A stretch of DNA of 13,338 bases from DATFLS01 sp964413425 (GCA_964413425.1 CAYPST010000113.1:1-13338), one strand, 5' to 3'; shown: positions 1 through 6,392, counted from the first letter of the stretch. Numbers and translations are program-made. Notes: a model not told the origin generated them from the letters alone.

Positions 1-16
1 TACATTTTCTTTGTCG

Positions 17-48
17 ATTGAGCGATTTATGGAAATAAATCGCTCAAT
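17..48. other. Perfect 14-bp hairpin with GGAA tetraloop
   Basis: Bases 17-30 and 35-48 are exact reverse complements and enclose GGAA, which fits the GNRA class of stable RNA tetraloops. On the + strand only three T follow (48-50, then GGG). On the - strand an A-rich stretch follows. It is therefore not a textbook intrinsic terminator in either direction. It may still end transcription of a gene left of the window, or stabilise an mRNA 3' end. The hairpin is plainly present; its role is inferred. Confidence 0.6.
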
Positions 49-84
49 TTGGGTCAGAATTATATTAAGACTCCTAACGCTATT

Positions 85-114
85 TTGACCGTTAATCCTC
101 TGTTGGAATAGACT
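85..114 (+). promoter_or_regulatory. Candidate sigma70-type promoter for rlmD
   Basis: TTGACC at 85-90 (5 of 6 matches to TTGACA) is followed after 18 bases by TAGACT at 109-114 (4 of 6 matches to TATAAT). It lies about 50 bases upstream of the rlmD start, in an AT-richer stretch after the hairpin at 17-48. The -10 match is mediocre, and promoters in FCB-like bacteria may follow a different consensus, so this is only a candidate. Confidence 0.3.
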
Positions 115-167
115 CAGACATTTCGTAAGCTCAGACGTGGTAGTAAACAGAAGAATGACATGAGACA

Positions 168-1589
168 ATGGTGACGTATCCGTTGAACAAGGAAGAAGAG
201 TTCGAAGCAGAGATAGAAGATGTCCTGGCCTTCGGGGGAGACGGGATCACCCGGGTCGATAACTGGGTGGTGTTCGTCCGGGATGTGCTTCCGGGGGCAA
301 AAGTCAAAGCCAGACTTATCAAGCGGAAGCGGAATTTTGGGGAGGCGATTCCGCTGGAGATACTGGAAGCATCGCCCTGGAAAACGGACTGGCCCTGTCC
401 GCATTATCCGGAATGCGGAGGATGTAAATTCCAGGACCTTGAATACGAGGTGCAGCTGGAAAACAAGCGGGAACAGGTGGTCGATCTTCTGGAACGGATC
501 GGGAAATTTCAGGATATCGAAGTCAAGCCAACTCTGGGGTCCGAGAAGATCTTCCATTACCGGAATAAGATGGAATTCTCGTTTGGCACAAACCGCTGGA
601 TCCTGGAAGAAGATGATCCCGGAACTCCGGAGGACTTTGCCTTCGGGCTGCACGCTCCCGGTCGATGGGATAAAATCCTGGATCTGGATGTCTGTTACCT
701 GCAGAGCGAGGTGCGCAACCAAATCTTTGCGGATGTGAAACAGTACGTGCTGGAACACGATTATCGGCTCTGGGACTTGCGGGAGAAGACTGGGTATCTC
801 CGGTATCTGGTTATACGCGAAGGTGAACATACCGGGCACATTATGTTGAACTTTGTCACCGGCGAAGACGATCCGGACCGGTTGGCGCCTCTGGTGGACA
901 TGCTGGCGGAAAAGTATCCCCGGATTCACAGTGTGGTGAATAATGTAAATACCCGGGTCGGTGAATCCGCGGTGGGAGAGCTCGAGTACCTGATGTACGG
1001 GGAGGATATCATCCTGGATCGGATCGGGGACCTGGAGTTCGAGATCTCTGCCGGCTCCTTTTTTCAGACAAATACGCGGCAGGCTGAAGTGCTGTATGAG
1101 CATATCAAACAAACCGCCGATGTCCAGTCCGACGATGTTGTTTATGATTTATACTGCGGGACAGGAACTATTGCCCTGTACCTGGCCTCTGACGCACAGC
1201 GGGTGTACGGGTTCGAAGTGAACCAGGAAACGGTGGAAAATGCGGTCAGAAATGCCTATCACAACCAGATATTCAATGTGCAGTTCGAGCGGGTCGATAT
1301 GAACAAACACCAGGAATTCCATCGAAAGATCAAGCAGATAGAAAAGCCGGACGTGATTGTGATCGATCCGCCGCGTTCCGGCGTCCATCCGAAAACGCTG
1401 AAGGAGCTCAAGCAGCTGCATCCTGAGAAATACGTGTATGTCTCCTGTAATCCCTCCACGCTGGCCAGAGATCTGAAAGACCTCTCTGAGGGCACGGAGT
1501 ATGAACTCAGGCCGGTGCAGCCGGTGGATATGTTTCCGCACACGCCTCATGTCGAAGTGATAACGAAACTGGAAAGGACTTCGTCATGA
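168..1589 (+). CDS. rlmD: 23S rRNA (uracil-C5)-methyltransferase, RlmD/RumA family
   Basis: SAM-dependent methyltransferase that makes 5-methyluridine in 23S rRNA (U1939 for E. coli RlmD). At 473 aa it has the usual family length. An N-terminal TRAM RNA-binding domain (about residues 10-70) is followed by the iron-sulfur cluster cysteines C77, C83 and C86, spaced CX5CX2C, with C176 as the likely fourth ligand. The SAM-binding loop DLYCGTGTIALYLA is at 327-340, DPPRSG at 400-405 and the catalytic cysteine C427 in SCNPSTLARD. E463 in the HVEVI motif is the expected general base. The ATG at 168 lacks a strong Shine-Dalgarno but places the TRAM domain correctly. The stop overlaps the next start (ATGA), so it is co-translated with the ABC ATPase. 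RlmC/RlmD/TrmA assignments are easily swapped in distant phyla, so the family is certain and the exact target uridine less so. Confidence 0.93.
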   Translation: MVTYPLNKEEEFEAEIEDVLAFGGDGITRVDNWVVFVRDVLPGAKVKARLIKRKRNFGEAIPLEILEASPWKTDWPCPHYPECGGCKFQDLEYEVQLENKREQVVDLLERIGKFQDIEVKPTLGSEKIFHYRNKMEFSFGTNRWILEEDDPGTPEDFAFGLHAPGRWDKILDLDVCYLQSEVRNQIFADVKQYVLEHDYRLWDLREKTGYLRYLVIREGEHTGHIMLNFVTGEDDPDRLAPLVDMLAEKYPRIHSVVNNVNTRVGESAVGELEYLMYGEDIILDRIGDLEFEISAGSFFQTNTRQAEVLYEHIKQTADVQSDDVVYDLYCGTGTIALYLASDAQRVYGFEVNQETVENAVRNAYHNQIFNVQFERVDMNKHQEFHRKIKQIEKPDVIVIDPPRSGVHPKTLKELKQLHPEKYVYVSCNPSTLARDLKDLSEGTEYELRPVQPVDMFPHTPHVEVITKLERTSS

Positions 1590-2542
1590 CGGAGAACAAG
1601 GTACCGGCAATTCGCATTCGGGGATTATCCAAATGGTACGGCGATTTTCAGGCGCTGAAGTCCGTGGATCTGGACATCCAGCAGGGAGAATTTTACGGAC
1701 TGCTGGGACCGAATGGCGCAGGAAAAAGCACGACCATCCATATTCTCACCGGATTGGCGAATTTCAGTGTGGGTGACGTGCAGGTGCTGGGTCATGACGT
1801 GGTGTCGGATTTTCGTTTCACCCGCTCCAACATCGGGCTGGCTGCCCAGGAGTTCAATTTCGATCCGTTTTTCAGTATTGAAAAACTGTTAACTCTCCAG
1901 GGAGGGTATTTTGGATTACGGAAGCAGGAAGCGGTTCAGCGGGCAGAGGAATTGCTCCGGCAGTTCGGTCTGCATGAGAAGCGCAAGCAGAATTATCGGA
2001 AGCTGTCCGGCGGGATGAAACGCCGGCTGCAGATTGCCAAGGCCCTGGTGCACGAACCGATTATTCTCATTCTGGATGAACCTACAGCCGGGGTGGACGT
2101 GGAACTGCGGCATATGCTGTGGGATTATCTCCGTCGGTTGAACGATGAAGGCGTCACCATTTTGCTGACCACCCATTACATTGAAGAGGCGGAACAGCTC
2201 TGTGAACGTGTCTCGATTATCAACCGGGGAGAAATCATTGCGGAAGGTGCGCCGCACCAGCTGATGGATGCCATGGGGATGGGGTGTATCGAACTGCAGC
2301 TTCATGAGCAGCCGGAGCATCTGCCGGATATGTTTAACGGCTATGATGCCAGGCTGGAGGATAATTTGATCCGCATTCGGGTTGAGCACCCGAGTAAAGA
2401 ACTGGCGAAATTGCTCAATCAGGTGAACGAGGAAAATATCGACCTGTATGAGGTACGTGTCCGGGAAAGTTCTCTGGAAGACGTGTTTGTGAAGTTAACA
2501 GGCAAATCCATGGCAGAGGAAGCAGTCAATGGACAGTCGTAA
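1586..2542 (+). CDS. ABC-2 type exporter, ATP-binding protein (YadG-like)
   Basis: Cytoplasmic ATPase subunit of an ABC-2 exporter, 318 aa, close to E. coli YadG in length. Walker A GPNGAGKST is at residues 41-49, the Q-loop glutamine at 88, the signature LSGGM at 140-144, Walker B LILDEP at 161-166 and the H-loop histidine at 197. About 90 C-terminal residues beyond the nucleotide-binding fold are typical of ABC-2/DrrA-like ATPases. GGAAAGGA (1571-1578) lies seven bases before the ATG. It overlaps rlmD by 4 bases and the permease gene by 14, indicating translational coupling with both. The substrate is unknown; the subfamily includes drug, lipid and polysaccharide exporters and proteins of undefined role such as YadGH. 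Confidence 0.93.
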   Translation: MTENKVPAIRIRGLSKWYGDFQALKSVDLDIQQGEFYGLLGPNGAGKSTTIHILTGLANFSVGDVQVLGHDVVSDFRFTRSNIGLAAQEFNFDPFFSIEKLLTLQGGYFGLRKQEAVQRAEELLRQFGLHEKRKQNYRKLSGGMKRRLQIAKALVHEPIILILDEPTAGVDVELRHMLWDYLRRLNDEGVTILLTTHYIEEAEQLCERVSIINRGEIIAEGAPHQLMDAMGMGCIELQLHEQPEHLPDMFNGYDARLEDNLIRIRVEHPSKELAKLLNQVNEENIDLYEVRVRESSLEDVFVKLTGKSMAEEAVNGQS

Positions 2543-3302
2543 ATACGGCGGATTTTTCACCATATTGCAACGAGAGCTGGGACGGTTTTTCACCCTGTAT
2601 AAGCAAACGATCCTCCCGTCGATTATCACCGCGGCATTGTTTCTGTTCATCTTCGGATTTGCCCTGCAAAGCAGGATCGGCACCATAAAAGATGTCTCTT
2701 ATCTGCATTTCATCCTGCCGGGACTGGCCATGATGGCGGTGATTAACAACGGCTACAGCAATACCGCGTCCTCCCTGTATCAGGCGAAACAATTGAGCTT
2801 TATCGAGGATATTCTTATTGCGCCGATTTCTGCCACCGAGGCTGCGCTGGCGTACATCCTGGGGGGTGCGGCCCGCGGATTTATCAATGGTGGCATTATT
2901 TTAATCCTGGGAGCGACGGCGTTCGATATTCACTTCCATAACATCCTGCTGACCTTCGTCCTCATGATGGTTGTCTCCATTGCGTTCAGTTCGATAGGAC
3001 TCATCTTCGGTCTCCAGGCAGAGAACTGGGATCACGTGATGCTGCTGATTACATTCGCTATTACCCCGCTGGTCTATGTGGGGGGCGTCTTTTATTCCAT
3101 TGATATGCTGCCGCTGGAATGGCTGAAGACGGCCTCTCTGTTTAATCCGCTCTATTATATGGTGAACGGGTTACGGTATGGAACGCTCGGGGTGTATGAT
3201 ACGTCTCCGCTGTGGTCCGTGGGCATGGCTGTTGTGCTGACGGGGATCAGTTTCGTGGTCGGCGTTTATCTGTTCTATCGGGGATATAAAATTAAAAGCT
3301 GA
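2529..3302 (+). CDS. ABC-2 type exporter, permease (YadH-like)
   Basis: Inner-membrane partner of the preceding ATPase, 257 aa, the size of YadH/NodJ-type permeases. Six hydrophobic segments are visible, at about residues 27-47, 59-78, 96-122, 130-155, 163-185 and 230-252. Between the last two is the conserved-looking stretch FYSIDMLPLEW...FNPLYYMVNGLRYG, typical of ABC2_membrane proteins. AGAGGA at 2515-2520 is eight bases before the ATG, inside the end of the ATPase gene. With the ATPase it should form a 2+2 complex that exports an unidentified substrate. It ends the first operon; I see no clear terminator in the 72 bases that follow. Confidence 0.93.
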   Translation: MDSRKYGGFFTILQRELGRFFTLYKQTILPSIITAALFLFIFGFALQSRIGTIKDVSYLHFILPGLAMMAVINNGYSNTASSLYQAKQLSFIEDILIAPISATEAALAYILGGAARGFINGGIILILGATAFDIHFHNILLTFVLMMVVSIAFSSIGLIFGLQAENWDHVMLLITFAITPLVYVGGVFYSIDMLPLEWLKTASLFNPLYYMVNGLRYGTLGVYDTSPLWSVGMAVVLTGISFVVGVYLFYRGYKIKS

Positions 3303-3328
3303 GTGCTGCATGCGGGGTAGTGTACGTC

Positions 3329-3346
3329 CATAATAAACTATATATT
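3329..3346 (+). promoter_or_regulatory. AT-rich possible promoter for the rimB/rimK group
   Basis: The 72-base gap after the permease contains a local AT-rich patch with two -10-like hexamers, CATAAT (3329-3334) and TATATT (3341-3346). Neither has a good -35 hexamer 16-18 bases upstream. GGAG at 3350-3353 is too far from the next ATG (3375) to be its ribosome binding site. The composition and the change of gene theme suggest a new transcription unit starts here, but the support is weak. Confidence 0.2.
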
Positions 3347-3374
3347 TTTGGAGTAATCAGACTGGCAGCGATCG

Positions 3375-3836
3375 ATGAGCCCCGCGAAAAAGAAGAAAGA
3401 ACCGACCGTTATCGGCTGGCGGGAATGGATCGGCTTACCCGATCTCGGGGTGGAACATATCAAAGTAAAGGTGGATACGGGTGCCCGGACATCGGCACTC
3501 CATGTTCATAAGATGAAAGCACTGGAGGACAGCAGCGACGGGGTGCTGCTCCGAATCTGGATCCATCCGATACAGCGAGCCCGGGAGGAAGTAATAGCGG
3601 AAGTGCTGGCCCACGACAGACGGATGGTGACCAGTTCGGTGGGACAGAAGCAGCATCGGTATGTTATCGATACACCGGCGAGAATCGGCGACCGGATCAT
3701 TCCCATCGAAATCACACTCACCAACCGGGATGTGATGGGCTTCCGCATGCTGCTGGGACGCACGGCCCTGCGAAAGGGGTTTCTGGTGAATCCGAAGAAG
3801 TCCTATCTGCTGGGAAAACCGGAAGAGTTGCATTAG
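3375..3836 (+). CDS. RimB-like retropepsin-fold peptidase ('ATP-dependent zinc protease' family)
   Basis: A 153-aa protein of the family annotated as 'ATP-dependent zinc protease' (PF05618), now usually viewed as having a retropepsin-like fold. After a lysine-rich start (AKKKKEP) come the family opening IGWREWIGLPDLG (13-25), then VDTGARTSALH (33-43) containing the DTGA aspartic-protease motif with D34 as likely catalytic residue. The second hallmark, MLLGRTALRKGFLV, is at 125-138. Members commonly sit beside rimK. RimB of Pseudomonas has been proposed to process glutamylated S6, so acting on the products of the RimK encoded downstream is a reasonable inference. The ATG is the only good start, since an in-frame stop lies at 3354-3356. 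No strong Shine-Dalgarno is visible. No membrane segment or signal peptide is seen, so it is probably cytoplasmic. Confidence 0.85.
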   Translation: MSPAKKKKEPTVIGWREWIGLPDLGVEHIKVKVDTGARTSALHVHKMKALEDSSDGVLLRIWIHPIQRAREEVIAEVLAHDRRMVTSSVGQKQHRYVIDTPARIGDRIIPIEITLTNRDVMGFRMLLGRTALRKGFLVNPKKSYLLGKPEELH

Positions 3837-4192
3837 CTCGGATTATCCATAAACAAGAAAAAGAATAGCACACAGATACACGCGGAAACAACAGATGACC
3901 ACAGATAAAAAACAGAAAAAACTCCCGACACCACGTCCACCCGGACGAGAGCAGGCTGGTATGATAGGAGGAGCATGGGATAGCGCCCGGAGACCATCAG
4001 AATCACCGGTTCTCTGCCGGGACAGACCTCCATCTCTGGCAGATGTGCCTACTTATGGACGCAGCAATCACTGCACTGATTTTCTTTGGAGGAGTGGCAG
4101 GGGGAGATCTGTGGTCATCTGTCCCATAGAAGGGATCCCGCTGGGGTGTGCCATTTATTATGAATTATGCGGGAGAGAACGGACCTGAATCA
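3837..4192. other. 356-bp spacer between rimB-like gene and rimK; no convincing gene
   Basis: Three ACAGAT hexamers (3872, 3891, 3901) plus ACAGAA (3912) make an A-rich degenerate repeat. AGGAGGAG (3966-3973) stands directly before ATG-GGA-TAG, which is useless as a gene. Small inverted repeats occur: TCTGCC/GGCAGA (4013-4018 and 4037-4042) and CATCT/AGATG (4031-4045). A 24-codon ORF at 4055-4129 reads MDAAITALIFFGGVAG then GDLWSSVP, a hydrophobic N-terminus-like stretch without a good ribosome binding site. The longer frame at 3895-4188 looks random (Pro, Arg and Cys rich). It may be an untranslated regulatory spacer or the remains of a decayed gene. Confidence 0.5.
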
Positions 4193-5098
4193 ATGAAAAT
4201 TGGCATTCTTTCCCGGAAATCCGGTCTCTATTCCACAAAGCGGCTGGTGGAAGCCGGACAGAAGCGGGGCCACGAAATGCACGTGATCAACTACCTCGGC
4301 TGTTACATGAGTATCAGTGCCCATCGGCCGTCCATCCACTATCAGGGCAAAGAGCTGAAGGGATTCGATGCCATCATTCCCCGGATAGGAGCATCGTATA
4401 CCTTCTATGGGACAGCAATTGTGCGCCAATTTGAGATGATGGGGGTCTTCCCGACCAACGATTCCCAGGCGATTACACGCTCCCGGGATAAGCTTCGGGC
4501 TTTTCAGTTGCTGGCACGGAAGGGGATTGGTCTGCCGGTCACGGGATTCGCCAGGAACGTCCGCGATATCGATGACTTGATCGAAATGGTGGGTGGTGCC
4601 CCGCTCATCATCAAATTACTGGAGGGAACCCAGGGGGTCGGGGTGGTACTGGCGGAAACGAAACAGGCCGCTGAATCGGTGATACAGGCGTTTTACGGGT
4701 TGAAGTCGAACATCCTGGTGCAGGAATATATCAAAGAGAGCGGGGGATCAGATATCCGGGCGTTCGTGATTGACAAGCGGGTGGTGGCTTCTATGCATCG
4801 CAAGGCCAGGGAAGGGGAGTTCCGGGCGAACATCCACCGGGGCGGAACAGTCTCGGCTATAAGACTCACCCCGGAGGAACGATCCATTGCAGTTCGCGCC
4901 GCCCGGACCATGGGATTACGTGTTGCCGGTGTTGACATGCTCCGCTCGAACCATGGGCCGGTGGTGATGGAAGTGAATTCGTCACCTGGACTGGAGGGAA
5001 TTGAACAGGCCACCGGGAAAGACATCGCAGAGAAAATCATTAAATATATCGAGCAAAATGCCAGCCAGGGAAAAACAAGCACCCGGGTCAAAGGCTGA
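4193..5098 (+). CDS. rimK: RimK-type alpha-L-glutamate ligase
   Basis: ATP-grasp ligase that, in E. coli, adds glutamate residues to the C-terminus of ribosomal protein S6 and can make poly-alpha-glutamate in vitro. From this start it is 301 aa, against 300 for E. coli RimK. The opening MKIGILSRKSGLYSTKRL matches the family N-terminus, so I prefer ATG 4193 over GTG 4148 and ATG 4160 in the same frame. ATP-grasp features: nucleotide-binding K141 followed by LLEGTQGVGVVL, QEYI (177-180), R203-K-A, NIHRGG (213-218), D248, and the diagnostic metal-binding MEVNSSPGLEGIE at 259-271. GGGAGAG lies about 15 bases upstream, rather far for a ribosome site. The next gene starts 16 bases after the stop. 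RimK paralogues such as MptN, CofF and LysX have other substrates; the length and C-terminal motif favour true RimK. Confidence 0.9.
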   Translation: MKIGILSRKSGLYSTKRLVEAGQKRGHEMHVINYLGCYMSISAHRPSIHYQGKELKGFDAIIPRIGASYTFYGTAIVRQFEMMGVFPTNDSQAITRSRDKLRAFQLLARKGIGLPVTGFARNVRDIDDLIEMVGGAPLIIKLLEGTQGVGVVLAETKQAAESVIQAFYGLKSNILVQEYIKESGGSDIRAFVIDKRVVASMHRKAREGEFRANIHRGGTVSAIRLTPEERSIAVRAARTMGLRVAGVDMLRSNHGPVVMEVNSSPGLEGIEQATGKDIAEKIIKYIEQNASQGKTSTRVKG

Positions 5099-5114
5099 CC
5101 GGGACCAGACGATC

Positions 5115-6092
5115 ATGCAGATCGGTGACACCCGGATTCAACCGGGCGAGCGCAAGGATATTAATCTTCCGGTTGCCCGGTTGTATACCAACAACTGGAC
5201 GCATATGCCGGTATCGGTGATCCGGGGAACGCAACCCGGTCCCCACCTCTTTGTATGCGCTGCACAGCACGGCGACGAACTGAATGGAGTGGAAATTATC
5301 CGGCGGCTCTTAAAGCAGAAACCGGTGCAGAAGCTGCGGGGCGCCCTGATTGCCGTGCCCATCGTGAACGTGTTCGGATTTATTCACAGTTCCCGCTATC
5401 TCCCGGATCGCCGCGATTTGAACCGATCCTATCCCGGCTCGCCCCGGGGATCACTGGCCGGCCGGATGGCCCATATGTTTCTGGATGAAATTGTGGCGAG
5501 CTCCACCCACGGCATTGATATCCATACGGCCACCCTGCATCGGTATAATCTCCCCCAGATTCGGGCCAATCTGCACGATTCGCTTACCAGGGACATGGCA
5601 AGAGCGTTTGGGGTGCCGGTCATCATCCACTCCCTGCGACATAATAACTCGCTCCGCGAAACGCTGGCGGAAAAAGGTGTTCCCATCATTGTCTATGAGG
5701 CGGGAGAGGCACTCAGATTTAATGAACGGGCAATCCAGATGGGCGTGAAGGGGATCATCAGAGTCATGCGTCACCTGGGAATGCTCGGGAAGTCACGGCA
5801 GAAACAGCTCGAACCGGTACAGGCCGAAAAGACCAGGTGGGTGCGCGCGAAGAAAAGCGGTCTGCTCCATATCGAGGTCCGGGCGGGAGATCGGGTCCGG
5901 TGGCACCAGACCGTCGCCACCATCACCGATCCGCTGGGCACCAGTGTGGTGGATTTGAAATCTCCGTTTCATGGCGTGATCATCGGTCACACTAATCTTC
6001 CCCTGGTGAATGCCGGAGATGCTGTGCTCCACGTGGCCAAAGCCTGGATTCCATCCGAGATGGAAGAAGAATTAGATCAGCTGGAAGAATAA
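5115..6092 (+). CDS. Succinylglutamate desuccinylase/aspartoacylase (AstE/AspA) family zinc hydrolase
   Basis: Predicted cytoplasmic M14-like zinc amidohydrolase, 325 aa from this start. Zinc ligands H52 and E55 lie in AAQHGDELNGVE, and H137 in DIHTAT. DRRDLNRSYPG (98-108) is the substrate-carboxylate-binding arginine motif. The catalytic glutamate is probably E195 in VYEAGEA. A C-terminal beta-rich domain (about 243-310, with a KSPFHGVI turn) resembles the barrel-sandwich half of AstE/AspA proteins. No full AST arginine-degradation operon is present, so true succinylglutamate desuccinylase is unlikely. The context, directly behind rimK, suggests action on glutamyl or N-acyl amino acids. The ATG at 5115, 16 bases after rimK, fits the family N-terminus (G..I.PG....I.LPV). 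ATG 5058 and TTG 5001 are in-frame alternatives that would overlap rimK. Confidence 0.85.
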   Translation: MQIGDTRIQPGERKDINLPVARLYTNNWTHMPVSVIRGTQPGPHLFVCAAQHGDELNGVEIIRRLLKQKPVQKLRGALIAVPIVNVFGFIHSSRYLPDRRDLNRSYPGSPRGSLAGRMAHMFLDEIVASSTHGIDIHTATLHRYNLPQIRANLHDSLTRDMARAFGVPVIIHSLRHNNSLRETLAEKGVPIIVYEAGEALRFNERAIQMGVKGIIRVMRHLGMLGKSRQKQLEPVQAEKTRWVRAKKSGLLHIEVRAGDRVRWHQTVATITDPLGTSVVDLKSPFHGVIIGHTNLPLVNAGDAVLHVAKAWIPSEMEEELDQLEE

Positions 6093-6116
6093 AATAGGGG
6101 ACTATTACGCTGGATC

Positions 6117-6212
6117 ATGCGCCTGTTCCTGGCAGGGAATGGGGTGGGCATTCCTCTCCTTTTGTGTTTCGAAGGAGAGGAACCGAGGGAGGTTGTTGTC
6201 TCCCGTCACTAA
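6117..6212 (+). CDS. Possible 31-aa leader peptide with Val-Val-Val run
   Basis: The frame starts with MRLFLAGNGVGIPLLL and ends EEPREVVVSRH, closing with TAA at 6210-6212. The codons GTT GTT GTC (6192-6200) lie in the loop of the second hairpin of the predicted fold, about 250 bases before the valyl-tRNA synthetase gene. That is what a translation-sensing leader for valine starvation might look like. Against it: the start has no good Shine-Dalgarno, no strong terminator follows, and short ORFs with three valines arise by chance. Confidence 0.2.
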   Translation: MRLFLAGNGVGIPLLLCFEGEEPREVVVSRH

Positions 6213-6235
6213 TCCTTCCCTCACTGCCCCCACCC
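6142..6235 (+). other. Predicted three-way-junction RNA fold or palindromic repeat element
   Basis: Three nested pairings fit together without clashes. The outer stem is 6142-6150 with 6225-6235, 9 pairs with a two-base bulge. Hairpin one is 6151-6161 with 6172-6182, a perfect 11 bp. Hairpin two is 6185-6192 with 6214-6222, 8 pairs with a one-base bulge. Only CC (6183-6184) and AC (6223-6224) are left as linkers. It may be a structured mRNA leader, or a dispersed purine/pyrimidine-rich palindromic repeat of the kind seen between genes in many phyla. No homologous riboswitch or T-box was recognised. Confidence 0.45.
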
Positions 6236-6348
6236 GGTGCGTTTCCTACAAACGGAGTAGTCGTAACTGCCATATTCATTGACTGCATTCAGGAAGGAGG
6301 TGTGTTTCTTGTCTCGGAAAGCACGGACTGGATCTCCTGATTGACATT

Positions 6349-6392
6349 TGTCTCAGAGACATGTAAACTTTTTCACTTAATTAGGATATAAT
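6349..6392 (+). promoter_or_regulatory. Candidate valS promoter with palindromic operator-like site
   Basis: TATAAT at 6387-6392 is a perfect -10 hexamer 58 bases before the valS ATG. No good -35 hexamer lies 16-18 bases upstream; 6364-6369 is TAAACT. Just upstream of that position is TGTCTC-A-GAGACA (6349-6361), an exact inverted repeat centred near -44 of the expected transcription start, a position where activators often bind. The factor is unknown. The operator reading is inference. Confidence 0.4.

Noticed and set aside
114..1112. 332-codon open frame on the - strand
   Set aside because: It lies opposite rlmD, which has full family motifs. The antisense translation shows no recognisable motif and is a shadow frame.
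3833..4033. 66-codon - strand frame in the same spacer
   Set aside because: It has hydrophobic patches, but no Shine-Dalgarno, no family resemblance and no - strand neighbour.
3895..4188. 97-codon + strand frame in the rimB-rimK spacer
   Set aside because: No ribosome binding site, random Pro/Arg/Cys-rich composition, ends just before rimK, and resembles no family known to me.
4148..4192. GTG 4148 or ATG 4160 as the rimK start
   Set aside because: They add 15 or 11 residues before MKIGILSR, which is where characterised RimK proteins begin, and have no better ribosome site.
5001..5114. TTG 5001 or ATG 5058 as the start of the AstE-like gene
   Set aside because: They would overlap the rimK 3' end and add a charged extension not typical of the family. 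ATG 5058 remains possible.
6341..6392. TTGACA (6341) with TATAAT (6387) as one promoter
   Set aside because: The spacer would be 40 bases, far from the 16-18 needed. Only the -10 box was kept as a candidate.
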